The notes under the pieces were generated by a model. That model did not search any database and had not been told where the DNA came from. It saw nothing but the letters and a program-made list of their open reading frames with translations. Source: Uranotaenia lowii (taxonomy: Eukaryota; Arthropoda; Insecta; Diptera; Culicidae). Taken from it: DNA of 64,000 nt. The translations under genes and the position numbers were made by a program. The stretch spans positions 428,959,324-429,023,323 of the forward strand of contig NC_073692.1 in NCBI RefSeq assembly GCF_029784155.1. Direction: 5' to 3'. Within the stretch, counting starts at the first letter, position 1; the number at the start of each line of letters is the position of its first letter. Shown piece by piece: positions 23,454 through 32,159 of this stretch.

Positions 23454-24728
23454 ATGGGACGCAATCGTTCCAGTGCCCCTCCCGCCGGAGGCCCCTCGAA
23501 AAAGGCCCGCACCCAAATGGAAACACCATCCAGTGATACAAACAGCCAGTTATTAATGAGTAATCGGTTCTCGATGCTCCCAGAAGAATCTGGATGTGAA
23601 GACGTCATCGCTAAAAAGGAACGAGTTCCTCCCTATTTCACTCCATTCAAGGAAGTTACGAAGCTCGAAACTGAGCTCTCGAAACAAAATTTAAGACCGT
23701 GCTTCAAGTTGTGCAGTGTTGGTACAAAAATTGTGTGCTCCTATCTGGAAGAATACGAGAAAGTCGGTGCGTTTTTAACCAAGAATACCATTAACTTTTA
23801 CACCCATGACATTCAATCGACGAAGCCATTGAAAGTGGTGCTGCGTGGTCTGCCGCCCTTCAAAGAAGACGACGGGAAGTCAGAACTGGAAAAAATTGGT
23901 CTGAAACCGCAAGCAGTTTTTCCAATCGCTCGTCGGTCTCCTGTTGGTGCTGAAGCAAGTTTTAGGGATCAACTTTTCTTGATTCATTTCATCAGGGGCA
24001 CCACCTCCGTCGGAGCCCTAAAACAAATTCGAGACCTTTTCCGTATTATCGTTACGTGGGAGCTGTATCGACCGCAACACCGTGCCGTAACGCAATGCAA
24101 CAACTGTCTGTGGTTCGGACACGGAACGAAAAACTGCAGTATGAATCCTCGTTGTGACATATGTGCTGCATCCCACCCCACGGCGGACTGTGATCAACCA
24201 GATGACAGTGAAACGAAATGTGCCAACTGTAACGGAAATCATCGAGCCTCCAATCGAGAATGTCCCAAGCGTGCTGAGTTTTTGCGCATTCGGCAGAAAG
24301 CATCAACGAAAAACCAGCCCGGACGCCATAGCGGTGCTCGTGCTCCTCCAGCGCTCTCTGTGGAGCATTTTCCTTTACTGCAACCTCGCAGGCAGGTTCC
24401 AAATTTGGACCCGCTTCCCCTCAACAATCAACAAATACCTAATGCAAGCATCATTAGGCAGCCTACAATCAACAATGAAGCTTTCCCGAATCGAACAGTC
24501 CAGCATCGCCTCACTGCTGCAGCTAAACAACCTAACCAAGCCTACTCTCCTCCACCAGGTCTGAGTTACGCTCATGTGACATCTGGACAGAAGATTGACG
24601 ATACTCCTTTCACGTCGGAAGAGCTAGTATCACTCGTTGCGGAAGTAATCATCATTCTACGAACCTGTAAAACTAGATCCGAACAGCTTCATGCTGCCCT
24701 CCAATTTGTGAACAAATATGGATCGTGA
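23454..24728 (+). CDS. Jockey ORF1, gag-like nucleic-acid-binding protein
   Basis: A 424-codon frame from the ATG at 23454. An upstream extension in the same frame lacks an ATG. The N-terminus is basic and proline/serine-rich. The middle carries an RNA-binding fold (residues about 110-215). Three CCHC zinc knuckles lie near 24097-24250: CNNCLWFGHGTKNC, CDICAASHPTADC and CANCNGNHRASNREC. The C-terminus is Gln/Pro-rich. In Jockey elements this protein packages the element RNA. Its stop overlaps the ORF2 start by 11 bases, suggesting coupled translation or re-initiation. Confidence 0.9.
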   Translation: MGRNRSSAPPAGGPSKKARTQMETPSSDTNSQLLMSNRFSMLPEESGCEDVIAKKERVPPYFTPFKEVTKLETELSKQNLRPCFKLCSVGTKIVCSYLEEYEKVGAFLTKNTINFYTHDIQSTKPLKVVLRGLPPFKEDDGKSELEKIGLKPQAVFPIARRSPVGAEASFRDQLFLIHFIRGTTSVGALKQIRDLFRIIVTWELYRPQHRAVTQCNNCLWFGHGTKNCSMNPRCDICAASHPTADCDQPDDSETKCANCNGNHRASNRECPKRAEFLRIRQKASTKNQPGRHSGARAPPALSVEHFPLLQPRRQVPNLDPLPLNNQQIPNASIIRQPTINNEAFPNRTVQHRLTAAAKQPNQAYSPPPGLSYAHVTSGQKIDDTPFTSEELVSLVAEVIIILRTCKTRSEQLHAALQFVNKYGS

Positions 24729-27393
24729 AGTAATTCGAATCGTTAACTGGAACGCTTGCTCCTTACGGAATAAGCAATTTGAGTTTCTCGACTTCCTCAA
24801 GGAAAAGGAAGTTGACATCGTTGCCATCACCGAAACACATCTCAAACCAAATATTAACATCTTTCTTCCGGATTATCGGCTCGTAAGGCTTGATCGAACC
24901 AGCTCCGGGGGTGGAGGGGTAGCTGTTGCAGTGAGGCGCAACATCGAATGCCGCCTACTCTCAAGCTTCAATCTTAAAATTATTGAAGCCATCGGAGTGG
25001 AAGTTTCAACATCGCTTGGTTCGATCACAATCATCACAGCATACTGTCCCAAGCAAGCCAGAACCAGGGACGGCTCTTCCGTTCTATTACGCAACGATTT
25101 GGCCAAACTGACTCGTCGTAGTTCGAAATTCATCATAGCAGGAGATCTAAATGCAAGACACGAAGTTTGGGGCAACCATCGTCGAAATCAAAATGGCATA
25201 ATATTAGCGGAGGATTTTGAAATTGGTCACTACAACATCTTGGCACCTGACAACCCAACCAGGATCTCTAGATCAGGGATCCACAGTACCTTGGATATCT
25301 TCTTAACTAACATGGCTTGCGCTGAAACCCCAGTCGTCTTCGAGGAGTTATCATCAGACCACTATCCTGTATTGCTGAAAGTCGGTGCTTCAACCAACTC
25401 GGTGCCATCGCATTCCCGGCGCAATTACCATCGAGCCAACTGGCCAGTTTTCCAGCAACTAGTCCAGGAAAACGTCGATTTCGAACAACCCTTGGAATCC
25501 CCAACAGAGGTCGATCAGGCGCTGGAATCCCTCCAGCAATCAATCGTAGCAGCCCGGAATAGGACGGTCCCAACAGAACAGGCCCAGGTGAGTACCTCTC
25601 TCCAAATCGATAGCACAACGAAACACCTTATCAGACTGCGTAATATTTATCGGCGTCAGTATCAGAGATCTGGTGACCTTCATAAAAAGACCATGACTCG
25701 TAACCTTACAAAAATTATCCAGGTGAGGATCGAAGATCTTCGTAACAAACAGTTCCAACAAAAAATTCGTCAAATCCATCCGTACTCTAAACCCTTTTGG
25801 AAGCTTACAAAGATCCTTAAAAAGAAACCTAAACCAGTCCCTCCTCTGGTGTCATCTGGTGACTCTGGGGAAGGTCATCTTTTAATATCCCCTTTAGAAA
25901 AAGCAAATGCATTGGGGCAACAGTTTGTCTCGTCGCACAACCTAGGACAACACATCCTTAGTCCTTACGAACGGGACGTTGCTGAAGGGGTTTTCTTCAT
26001 CGACCAATGTCACAGCTCAGTTCCTCAGGAATCTCGAGTCACTGCGGAAGAATTAATGGGATTTGTAAAAGTATCTAAGAATATGAAGGCTCCCGGTTTT
26101 GACAATACATTCAACATCGAACTCAAACATTTAAGCCGTGACTCATTCGCTTCCATTGCCAAAATATTTAACCGGTGCTGGGAACTTTCCTACTTTCCTT
26201 CAGATTGGAAGTTGGCTAAAGTGATTCCAGTTCTGAAACCTGGGAAAGATCCTTCCATCCCAAAAAGCTATCGACCAATAAGTCTACTATCCTCTTTATC
26301 TAAGCTTTTCGAGAAAGCCGTGCAAACCCGGATTTTGACGTTTGTCGATACAAACGGTGTCTTACCTGAAGAGCAGTTTGGGTTTCGTAGGGGAAGGTCA
26401 ACAATTCATCAGCTCGCCCGAGTCTATAACAACATCCGGCACAACAAGTCAGTTTCTAAAACGACAGCAATGGCACTTTTGGACATCGAAAAAGCCTTCG
26501 ACAATGTGTGGCATGAAGGATTGATCTTTAAAATGAAGCGATACAATTTCCCTGACTATCTTATTAAGATAATCAAAAGTTATCTCTCTGGTCGAGCGTT
26601 CAGAGTCTCCCTTCATGGGGCTTGTTCAGAAAAATACAACATTGTGGCTGGTGTCCCTCAAGGAAGCATTTTGGGACCTATTCTGTATAATATATACACC
26701 GCTGACATCCCATCGCTCCCTGGTGGTGGCGTGTTGTCTCAATTCGCTGATGATACAGCTATAATGTACAAAGGTCGAATCATCCGCACTCTGACAAACA
26801 GTCTCCAAGAAGGCCTTGACACCCTGACAGAATACTATAAAAGTTGGAAAATTGTCATAAATGCTACTAAAACTCAAACCATCATATTTCCGCATTCGAG
26901 ATCCCCAAAACTCATACCAGCTGACAACGTCAAAATTCGATTTGGTCTCTCCACTATCGATTGGTCAAATGAAGTAGTTTACTTGGGCCTTACCTTGGAC
27001 AGTCATCTGATATTCAGAGCACACGTTGAAAAAATCATCTCCAAATGTAACTTATTAATCCGGTCCTTGTACCCGTTGATGTGCAGAACATCGAAACTGA
27101 GACTAGAGAACAAATGGGCTGTATATAAGCAAATCATCTACCCTACCATTGAGTATGCTGTACCAGTGTGGAAAAGTTGTGCTCAGACCCATAGGTTACG
27201 ACTCCAACGCATCCAAAACAAGGTCTTAAAGATGATCCTAAATCTACCTCCCTGGACGAGAACAGTCGAGGTTCACGAAAGGGCTTGCCTGGATACCCTC
27301 CAGACGAAATTTCAAAATTACAACGTAAGATTTGGAGAGAGGTGCCTCGCCTCTGAACATGCTATCATCCGAGAACTGGAAACCTTAGGTTAA
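24718..27393 (+). CDS. Jockey ORF2, endonuclease and reverse transcriptase
   Basis: An 891-codon uninterrupted frame. The APE-like endonuclease occupies about residues 1-225. It shows NWNACSL at the start, a TETHL motif (catalytic Glu), AGDLNARH, and the terminal SSDHYPV. Reverse transcriptase follows, with SYRPISLLSSLSKLFE near 26270, DIEKAFDNVWH near 26480, GVPQGSILGPILYN near 26650 and catalytic FADD near 26744. There is no RNase H after the thumb, which places it in the Jockey clade rather than the I clade. It nicks target DNA and primes cDNA synthesis from the nick in the nucleus. All visible catalytic residues are present. Confidence 0.92.
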   Translation: MDREVIRIVNWNACSLRNKQFEFLDFLKEKEVDIVAITETHLKPNINIFLPDYRLVRLDRTSSGGGGVAVAVRRNIECRLLSSFNLKIIEAIGVEVSTSLGSITIITAYCPKQARTRDGSSVLLRNDLAKLTRRSSKFIIAGDLNARHEVWGNHRRNQNGIILAEDFEIGHYNILAPDNPTRISRSGIHSTLDIFLTNMACAETPVVFEELSSDHYPVLLKVGASTNSVPSHSRRNYHRANWPVFQQLVQENVDFEQPLESPTEVDQALESLQQSIVAARNRTVPTEQAQVSTSLQIDSTTKHLIRLRNIYRRQYQRSGDLHKKTMTRNLTKIIQVRIEDLRNKQFQQKIRQIHPYSKPFWKLTKILKKKPKPVPPLVSSGDSGEGHLLISPLEKANALGQQFVSSHNLGQHILSPYERDVAEGVFFIDQCHSSVPQESRVTAEELMGFVKVSKNMKAPGFDNTFNIELKHLSRDSFASIAKIFNRCWELSYFPSDWKLAKVIPVLKPGKDPSIPKSYRPISLLSSLSKLFEKAVQTRILTFVDTNGVLPEEQFGFRRGRSTIHQLARVYNNIRHNKSVSKTTAMALLDIEKAFDNVWHEGLIFKMKRYNFPDYLIKIIKSYLSGRAFRVSLHGACSEKYNIVAGVPQGSILGPILYNIYTADIPSLPGGGVLSQFADDTAIMYKGRIIRTLTNSLQEGLDTLTEYYKSWKIVINATKTQTIIFPHSRSPKLIPADNVKIRFGLSTIDWSNEVVYLGLTLDSHLIFRAHVEKIISKCNLLIRSLYPLMCRTSKLRLENKWAVYKQIIYPTIEYAVPVWKSCAQTHRLRLQRIQNKVLKMILNLPPWTRTVEVHERACLDTLQTKFQNYNVRFGERCLASEHAIIRELETLG

Positions 27394-28070
27394 TTAATTA
27401 GGTTAAGTAGGTAGTTATATTTAAATAATTTAAAAAAAATGATAACTCATTGCCTCCATCATATTGCCTCTTGAAGAATCATATCTAAATGTACCTATGT
27501 AAATAAAAAAAAAATCAAAGATGAGTTGCTTATTCGCAGAACACTTGAACTGTTAAAAATTTGCTATGTACAAAAATTAAAGGTGAAATAAAACTTATTT
27601 AATGTAAAAAAAAAAAAAAAAAAGAGCAGAGGCTCAGTCTGAAGAGAACCGACGAACGGTTCAGAACGGGAACATCACACTAGGATTTGTGACAAACAAG
27701 ACCATGGACTAAAAGATGTACAAGGAGTGCCCGAAATTTTTTTTTCCGTACATTAGATCTCACAAAGGGCAATTGGCAAGCAAAAGATGAAGAAGAATGG
27801 AAGGACGACTCGAGATGCAACAGAGATGAAAAGATGGTGGAACAAAATGGCTGCTGAGATCAGCGAACAGGTTGTCAAAACTATGAGTGGTATGAGTGGT
27901 ATTCTTCGAAAAGTTTAAGATTTCATCAAAACCACATCGGAATAATTTTTTTATTATTTTTCATTTAAAGTGCAATAAAAACTCTACATTTTGAGTACAA
28001 AACATTTTTATTTTGTTTACAAAGCTCCGAGATAGACCCATTTGAATGCGTCCAGATTTAAGATGATCTA

Positions 28071-29519
28071 TGCTTTACCTTTATCAAGGCCCGGCCCACT
28101 CACTAATATGAGAAAAATCTTAAGGCATTTCGGTAAAAATGAAATAAAAATGCAATGTTTAGATAGAAAATAAAAACGAAATCATTTTATTGTCTTAATT
28201 TTTGCATCGACAGAACTGATGAAAATCGTTCCGGTAACACTTGGCTGAATCTTCAAATATCACCACAATTACTCTGACTAAGGATACGAATGTTCAAACC
28301 GTAAATGGCTGCTTACGACTCAAACACTCTACACGTGTGGTGACTTTTCCAGAGTTGATCCAATGTGGGGCGCTACCGGAATTTTGATATTAAGTTCTAT
28401 TAACTATCTGATTCAGTAACCGAAATTTACCGAATGCGTTGTACAGGATGCAAGTTTCTTACAAGCTATCAATATATTTGATTTGTTCATTTCCATTTTT
28501 TGTTCTAAAGCACATCATATACAAACACTAACGACTGACTTTAAGCTAAACTACCTTATCTGATTTGCTAAATATATAATATATCGCCATTTTCTTCTTT
28601 ATTCTTAGCTATATAGTTATCCACGAATGTATATATAGAATATCATCTACATGTTGCAGGTGTATATAAAAGTTGCACCTCATAACGCGAATCTTGATTT
28701 AAAGGGGAATTCCCGTTCCAAACAATACTTTGGCTAAAGAGTAACACGATTTCATCGATAACAGTAAGTAGTTTTCTCTTTCTTTCGCTCAATCTCTTAC
28801 TCATGCTAGCTGTCCAACTTTTCTCCTACAGGGAATGAAAATTTCGATTCTGATGAAAAGTAAAAGGGAAGAATTTTTAAAATGCAACACGCGAACAAAC
28901 CATCTCAGTTGGCTGTGCTGGCACAGTTTGCTCTGTTCTGAAGAAATTCAAAACAAAATAAGAAGGTATCATCTGTTAAATCATCAGAAGTAATGGTAAG
29001 TACGATTGAGGTTCGGAAACTTTAAACTTAAACCAACCACTCCGTGGCCAGCGGGAAGGACAGTTTAGTCATCCGAAATCCTGCATATAATCCGTTATCA
29101 TGCTCACTACTCCTACAGTGGTAGCTTTGGTAAACACTATCAGTATCACTAGGCTTTCTTGTTATCTTTGGCTTGCAGTAGCTTGCAGCGTCCACATCTA
29201 ATAGCAAATTATCTCCTAGTTTATGTTGTTCGTTTGTATCATACTCAGTACCGCTAGAAGAACGACGTACACCATTATGGTTATTATGACTATGCTTACT
29301 GGTAGTAGTAGCTATGCTGAGATTAGTGATATTCTGGTTGGAATTGTAGCAGTAATAGTAGTACTTCGGGGAACAACTACAGTTCGTTGGTGAATCGATA
29401 CGATTAAAGCAATAGTTATAACGGCAGCAGCTGCAGCAACAATGGCAGCAGCAACAATGACGAGGTTGACGTTCCGGATAAGCCGCCTCGCGGTCACTCG
29501 TTTTCCTGGGGCAATCATG
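28071..29519. other. Spacer and probable 3' UTR of the SLC6 transporter gene
   Basis: No protein is recognisable. The part next to the transporter stop (about 29290-29519) is rich in CAG/CAA trinucleotides and gives a low-complexity alanine/isoleucine frame on the minus strand, best read as 3' UTR. Minus-strand AATAAA-like words occur near 28600 and 28186 and could be polyadenylation signals. The 28071-28600 part is AT-rich spacer next to the mariner. Confidence 0.4.
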
Positions 29520-30103
29520 TCAGACGGCCGTGCCCGAGTACGTCTGCCCTGGTATGGCCGACTGTATCAAAGGTTCCGGCTTGAACGTTTGATGAAGACG
29601 CTAAATTTGTTAAAGAAAGTAGCAATACATGAGTCACTCGATTTGATCAACAAAGCTTCCAATACTCACATCCTTGCAGTTGCCTCTGCTTCTCATAAAT
29701 TTATAAATGACATACAATGGAATGCATAACACCGACGATAACGTCAGAATCCAACCTGCGGCAGTACTCCACTCCGGATACGTATATTCGCCTTCGAGCA
29801 TGGATTCGTAACCCAGCAGGGAGAAGACGAGGATGCACTGCGAAAAAACAAATTCATCAAAATCAGTAGAATCTTTTGTTTGAAAAACGCTCAACAACTT
29901 ACGAACAAAAACGTTGGGCTGATGTACTTCCAGCAGATGCGCCAAAATAGCGAGGGCTTCTTGCCCAGCATCTGTTCGATGTCGGCGGAGAAATTTTCCA
30001 CCCCATAGAACCAGAACACGCCAGCTGCTTCGACAAACACCACAAATAGGATCGCTAACCCGGGCCCGTATACGTTCAGGAAGTTGACCAGATAAACGCC
30101 GCC
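29520..30103 (-). CDS. SLC6 neurotransmitter/amino-acid transporter, last three coding exons
   Basis: Three exons join in frame with GT-AG introns: 30103-29903 (67 codons), 29837-29670 (56 codons) and 29600-29520 (26 codons plus TGA). The introns are 65 and 69 bp. The first exon opens GGVYLVNFLNVYG, spans transmembrane helix 10 and holds the SLC6 signature FYGVENFSADIEQMLG and WRICWKYISP. The second covers helices 11 and 12 (GEYTYPEWSTAAGW, then SSVLCIPLYVIYKF). The third is a cytoplasmic tail ending GTAV, which could bind a PDZ partner. SLC6 proteins co-transport sodium (and usually chloride) with amines or amino acids at the plasma membrane. The substrate cannot be told from this piece. Upstream exons, with helices 1-9, are not visible between here and 42 kb. 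Confidence 0.9.
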
Positions 30104-30356
30104 CTGGAATGAACAATTTTTGAAAAATCAGAATGGGTTTTCACAAGAAAGAATCTCATTATTCACGTTGAAATTTTTTCTAAGATCTATGGAAAACTAA
30201 CTGGAATTGAATTCCTTAAAATTTGAATGAATTCAAACTTTCAAATTTGATCTCGCAACAGTCTGTACAGTATGACCCATAACAAAATTCGAAAATCTGT
30301 CATCACGGTTCAACAAAACTTTTCTTGATGTTAACATAATTTAAAAACCTTCATAT

Positions 30357-32150
30357 TCATTCAGGCTTGTATATGAACATATTGAGAAACAGTAACACGA
30401 GGTGTCCACTTTCGTCCTCAACGACTCTCTCTAGGCGAGTTTTGAATCGAAAGCATACTTTCGCAATATAAGCCTCTGACATAGAAGCCCACTGCTCTGA
30501 GATGGAGGCCTTCAGAGAATCGACACTTGAATATACGCCCATATCAAATAATCGAGGGGGTTCAAATCAGGACTGTTTGGCGACTAAAGATCTTATGGCA
30601 AAAATTACATATTCTCCTCCAGCCAAGTTTGGGTCCGTTTCGAGGGCCGCATATTGTTGGAAAACAACATTCTCGGGTTCACCGAAGTTTGTCCGAATCC
30701 GCGGAAGCACTTGGTTCTTCAAAATGTCCTTGTAGACTTCAGTTATAAATGTTTACACCAGCTTCCATGAAAACAGGATTGTTACGTCATACACGAACGC
30801 GCCGCCGCTACCAACAAGCCCCTACCAAAACTCGCCTTCCATGGCTCACGATAAGTACTGATAAATAGAAAGTAGATGATAAGAATAATAAGCAGATGCA
30901 TGTCACAGCCAAAAACTGCATGTAATCGTCGAAGGCAAAGTTATTTCTCCGGTTGCTTAATTTGCTAAATTTAGTTTACGCGATAGTTGATAGGCTCTTT
31001 GCATGGATGACATTGCTAGTTGTTATCAACAAAAGGTAAATAATACGAGGTTTCGGAATCTGAGCTTGTTCTTAACCGTAATCCGTTGTTTATAGTAGTT
31101 CACGCGATACTCATAAGACTAGCGACTTCGGCATACGTACAAAACAGACGGACTGACTAGTACCACAGGTAATGAACATGAATTTAAGACTGTGCACTGC
31201 AACATAAAGAAACGTTGATCACATATGTTAGGTCTCACGCAGCACGATTACGTATTACCGTACTGGAACGAATTCCGTGAATTTAAACAGATTTTATTGA
31301 TCAGTTAAATTTCTCCTGTAACCGATACAAAATAGAAGAAAACCGCGTGAATACTCATTATTCCTGTATATCTAATTCTATTGCATGTTTAATTACTAAG
31401 GACTTACGTTTAGTGTTTTTATGGTATCTCGTTTGCTATCCGGAATGCGATGAAATACGGTTACGGTAAATCGTATTCAGTAATACCTATCATAAGTGCA
31501 TGTGTAACGTTTCATTATTATGCTTATAGTTTTTGTTCGGATGACTTACGCTTGTAGTATGTGCCGATGTTTGCTTTCTGTCCGAAATTCGATCCAGTAC
31601 GGTAATACGTAATCGTGCTGCGTGAGACCTAACATATGTGATCAACGTTTCTTTATGTTGCAGTGCACAGTCTTAAATTCATGTTCATTACCTGTGGTAC
31701 TAGTCAGTCCGTCTGTTTTGTACGTATGCCGAAGTCGCTAGTCTTATGAGTATCGCGTGAACTACTATAAACAACGGATTACGGTTAAGAACAAGCTCAG
31801 ATTCCGAAACCTCGTATTATTTACCTTTTGTTGATAACAACTAGCAATGTCATCCATGCAAAGAGCCTATCAACTATCGCGTAAACTAAATTTAGCAAAT
31901 TAAGCAACCGGAGAAATAACTTTGCCTTCGACGATTACATGCAGTTTTTGGCTGTGACATGCATCTGCTTATTATTCTTATCATCTACTTTCTATTTATC
32001 AGTACTTATCGTGAGCCATGGAAGGCGAGTTTTGGTAGGGGCTTGTTGGTAGCGGCGGCGCGTTCGTGTATGACGTAACAAGGATGCATCTTCCATCCCT
32101 TAGAAAGGATCACTCCACTGCCGTGATGAACATCCATTTTTATCGGTTTT
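30357..32150 (-). pseudogene. Decayed mariner transposase, interrupted by a foldback element
   Basis: Reading right to left, the catalytic region begins around 32150 with a HHGSGVIL stretch. It is interrupted by the foldback element (30780-32080) and continues with MEAGVNIYN, LPRIRTNFGEPENVVFQQ and the conserved SPDLNPLDY motif near 30570. It ends with a C-terminal helix region (SISEQWASMSE) and a stop at about 30357. Several stops and frameshifts are present. The second catalytic aspartate expected after FQQ appears to be Tyr. The N-terminal DNA-binding domain and the terminal repeats were not found. This lies upstream of the visible SLC6 exons, probably in one of that gene's introns. Confidence 0.7.
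30780..32080. mobile_element. Foldback-type element with long inverted repeats of about 495 bp
   Basis: The 1301-bp element starts TGTTACGTCATACACG and ends with its exact reverse complement. The arms (about 30780-31274 and 31586-32080) match along their whole length by eye, around a unique centre of about 310 bp. AGGAT occurs on both sides (30775-30779 and 32081-32085), giving a 5-bp target duplication. It interrupts the decayed mariner cleanly, since the mariner reading resumes across the duplication. No coding frame is present. The superfamily is unclear, because TGTTACG ends with a 5-bp duplication fit no family I can name confidently. Confidence 0.85.
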
Positions 32151-32159
32151 AACCTTTTG

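Larger units (their letters stand above)
23299..27622 (+). mobile_element. Apparently intact Jockey-clade LINE
   Basis: A 4.3-kb element with two long open frames, no RNase H, and a 3' A tail (27606-27623). It is flanked by AGCAGAGGCTCA at 23287-23298 and 27625-27636, which I read as its target duplication. The 5' end (TTCGTTGCGCG, possibly from CATTCG at 23297) resembles other Jockey 5' ends. No stop or frameshift was found in either frame, so it may be a recent, potentially active copy. Confidence 0.85.
11056..27679. mobile_element. Short LTR (probable solo LTR) split by LINE insertions
   Basis: Inside the mariner, CTAGG occurs on both sides (11051-11055 and 27680-27684). The sequence between, once the LINEs are removed, starts TGTGG and ends CATCACA, which are standard LTR ends with a 5-bp target duplication. 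The left part is 11056-11135 and the right part 27637-27679, about 123 bp in all. It contains a TATAAAAA box at 11101 and an initiator-like CTCAGTC about 30 bp downstream at the rejoined junction, as expected for an LTR promoter. No second LTR or internal region was found, so a solo LTR is the simplest reading. Confidence 0.6.
10602..27945 (+). pseudogene. Mariner/Tc1 transposase, split and decayed
   Basis: The N-terminal half (10602-11050) shows the paired helix-turn-helix DNA-binding region. A serine/valine-rich first helix-turn-helix lies around 10680-10730 and a second (SDYDIAKTF ... CTARRIR) around 10830-10905. Then comes the start of the catalytic domain (a RGDVPGKFKF block and IWQGICICG near 11010-11040). 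The C-terminal half resumes at about 27680 (FVTNKTMD) and ends with the conserved EQVVKTM region and a stop near 27945. Stops, frameshifts and a missing middle that should hold the later catalytic aspartates make it non-functional. The 16.6-kb interruption is explained by the nested insertions. Confidence 0.75.
10465..28068 (+). mobile_element. Mariner-like element hosting a nested stack of retrotransposons
   Basis: The left end GTTCATCTTAAATCTGGACG (10465-10484) and the right end CGTCCAGATTTAAGATGATC (28049-28068) are inverted repeats matching at all but one base. Both are flanked by TA (10463-10464 and 28069-28070), the obligatory Tc1/mariner duplication. The inner TTCA/TGAA bases extend the repeat with a small indel. 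Only about 1.1 kb of this span is mariner sequence. The rest, 11056-27679, is a stack of later insertions. The element is inactive. Confidence 0.85.

Noticed and set aside
27623..27679. 5' fragment of a third LINE
   Set aside because: At first GCAGAGGCTCA looked like a shared LINE 5' end. The following bases lead straight into the end of the short LTR and then the mariner, so it is a target duplication plus host element.
29312..29518. Alanine/isoleucine-rich frame next to the transporter
   Set aside because: Lies just downstream of the SLC6 stop in CAG/CAA-rich probable 3' UTR.
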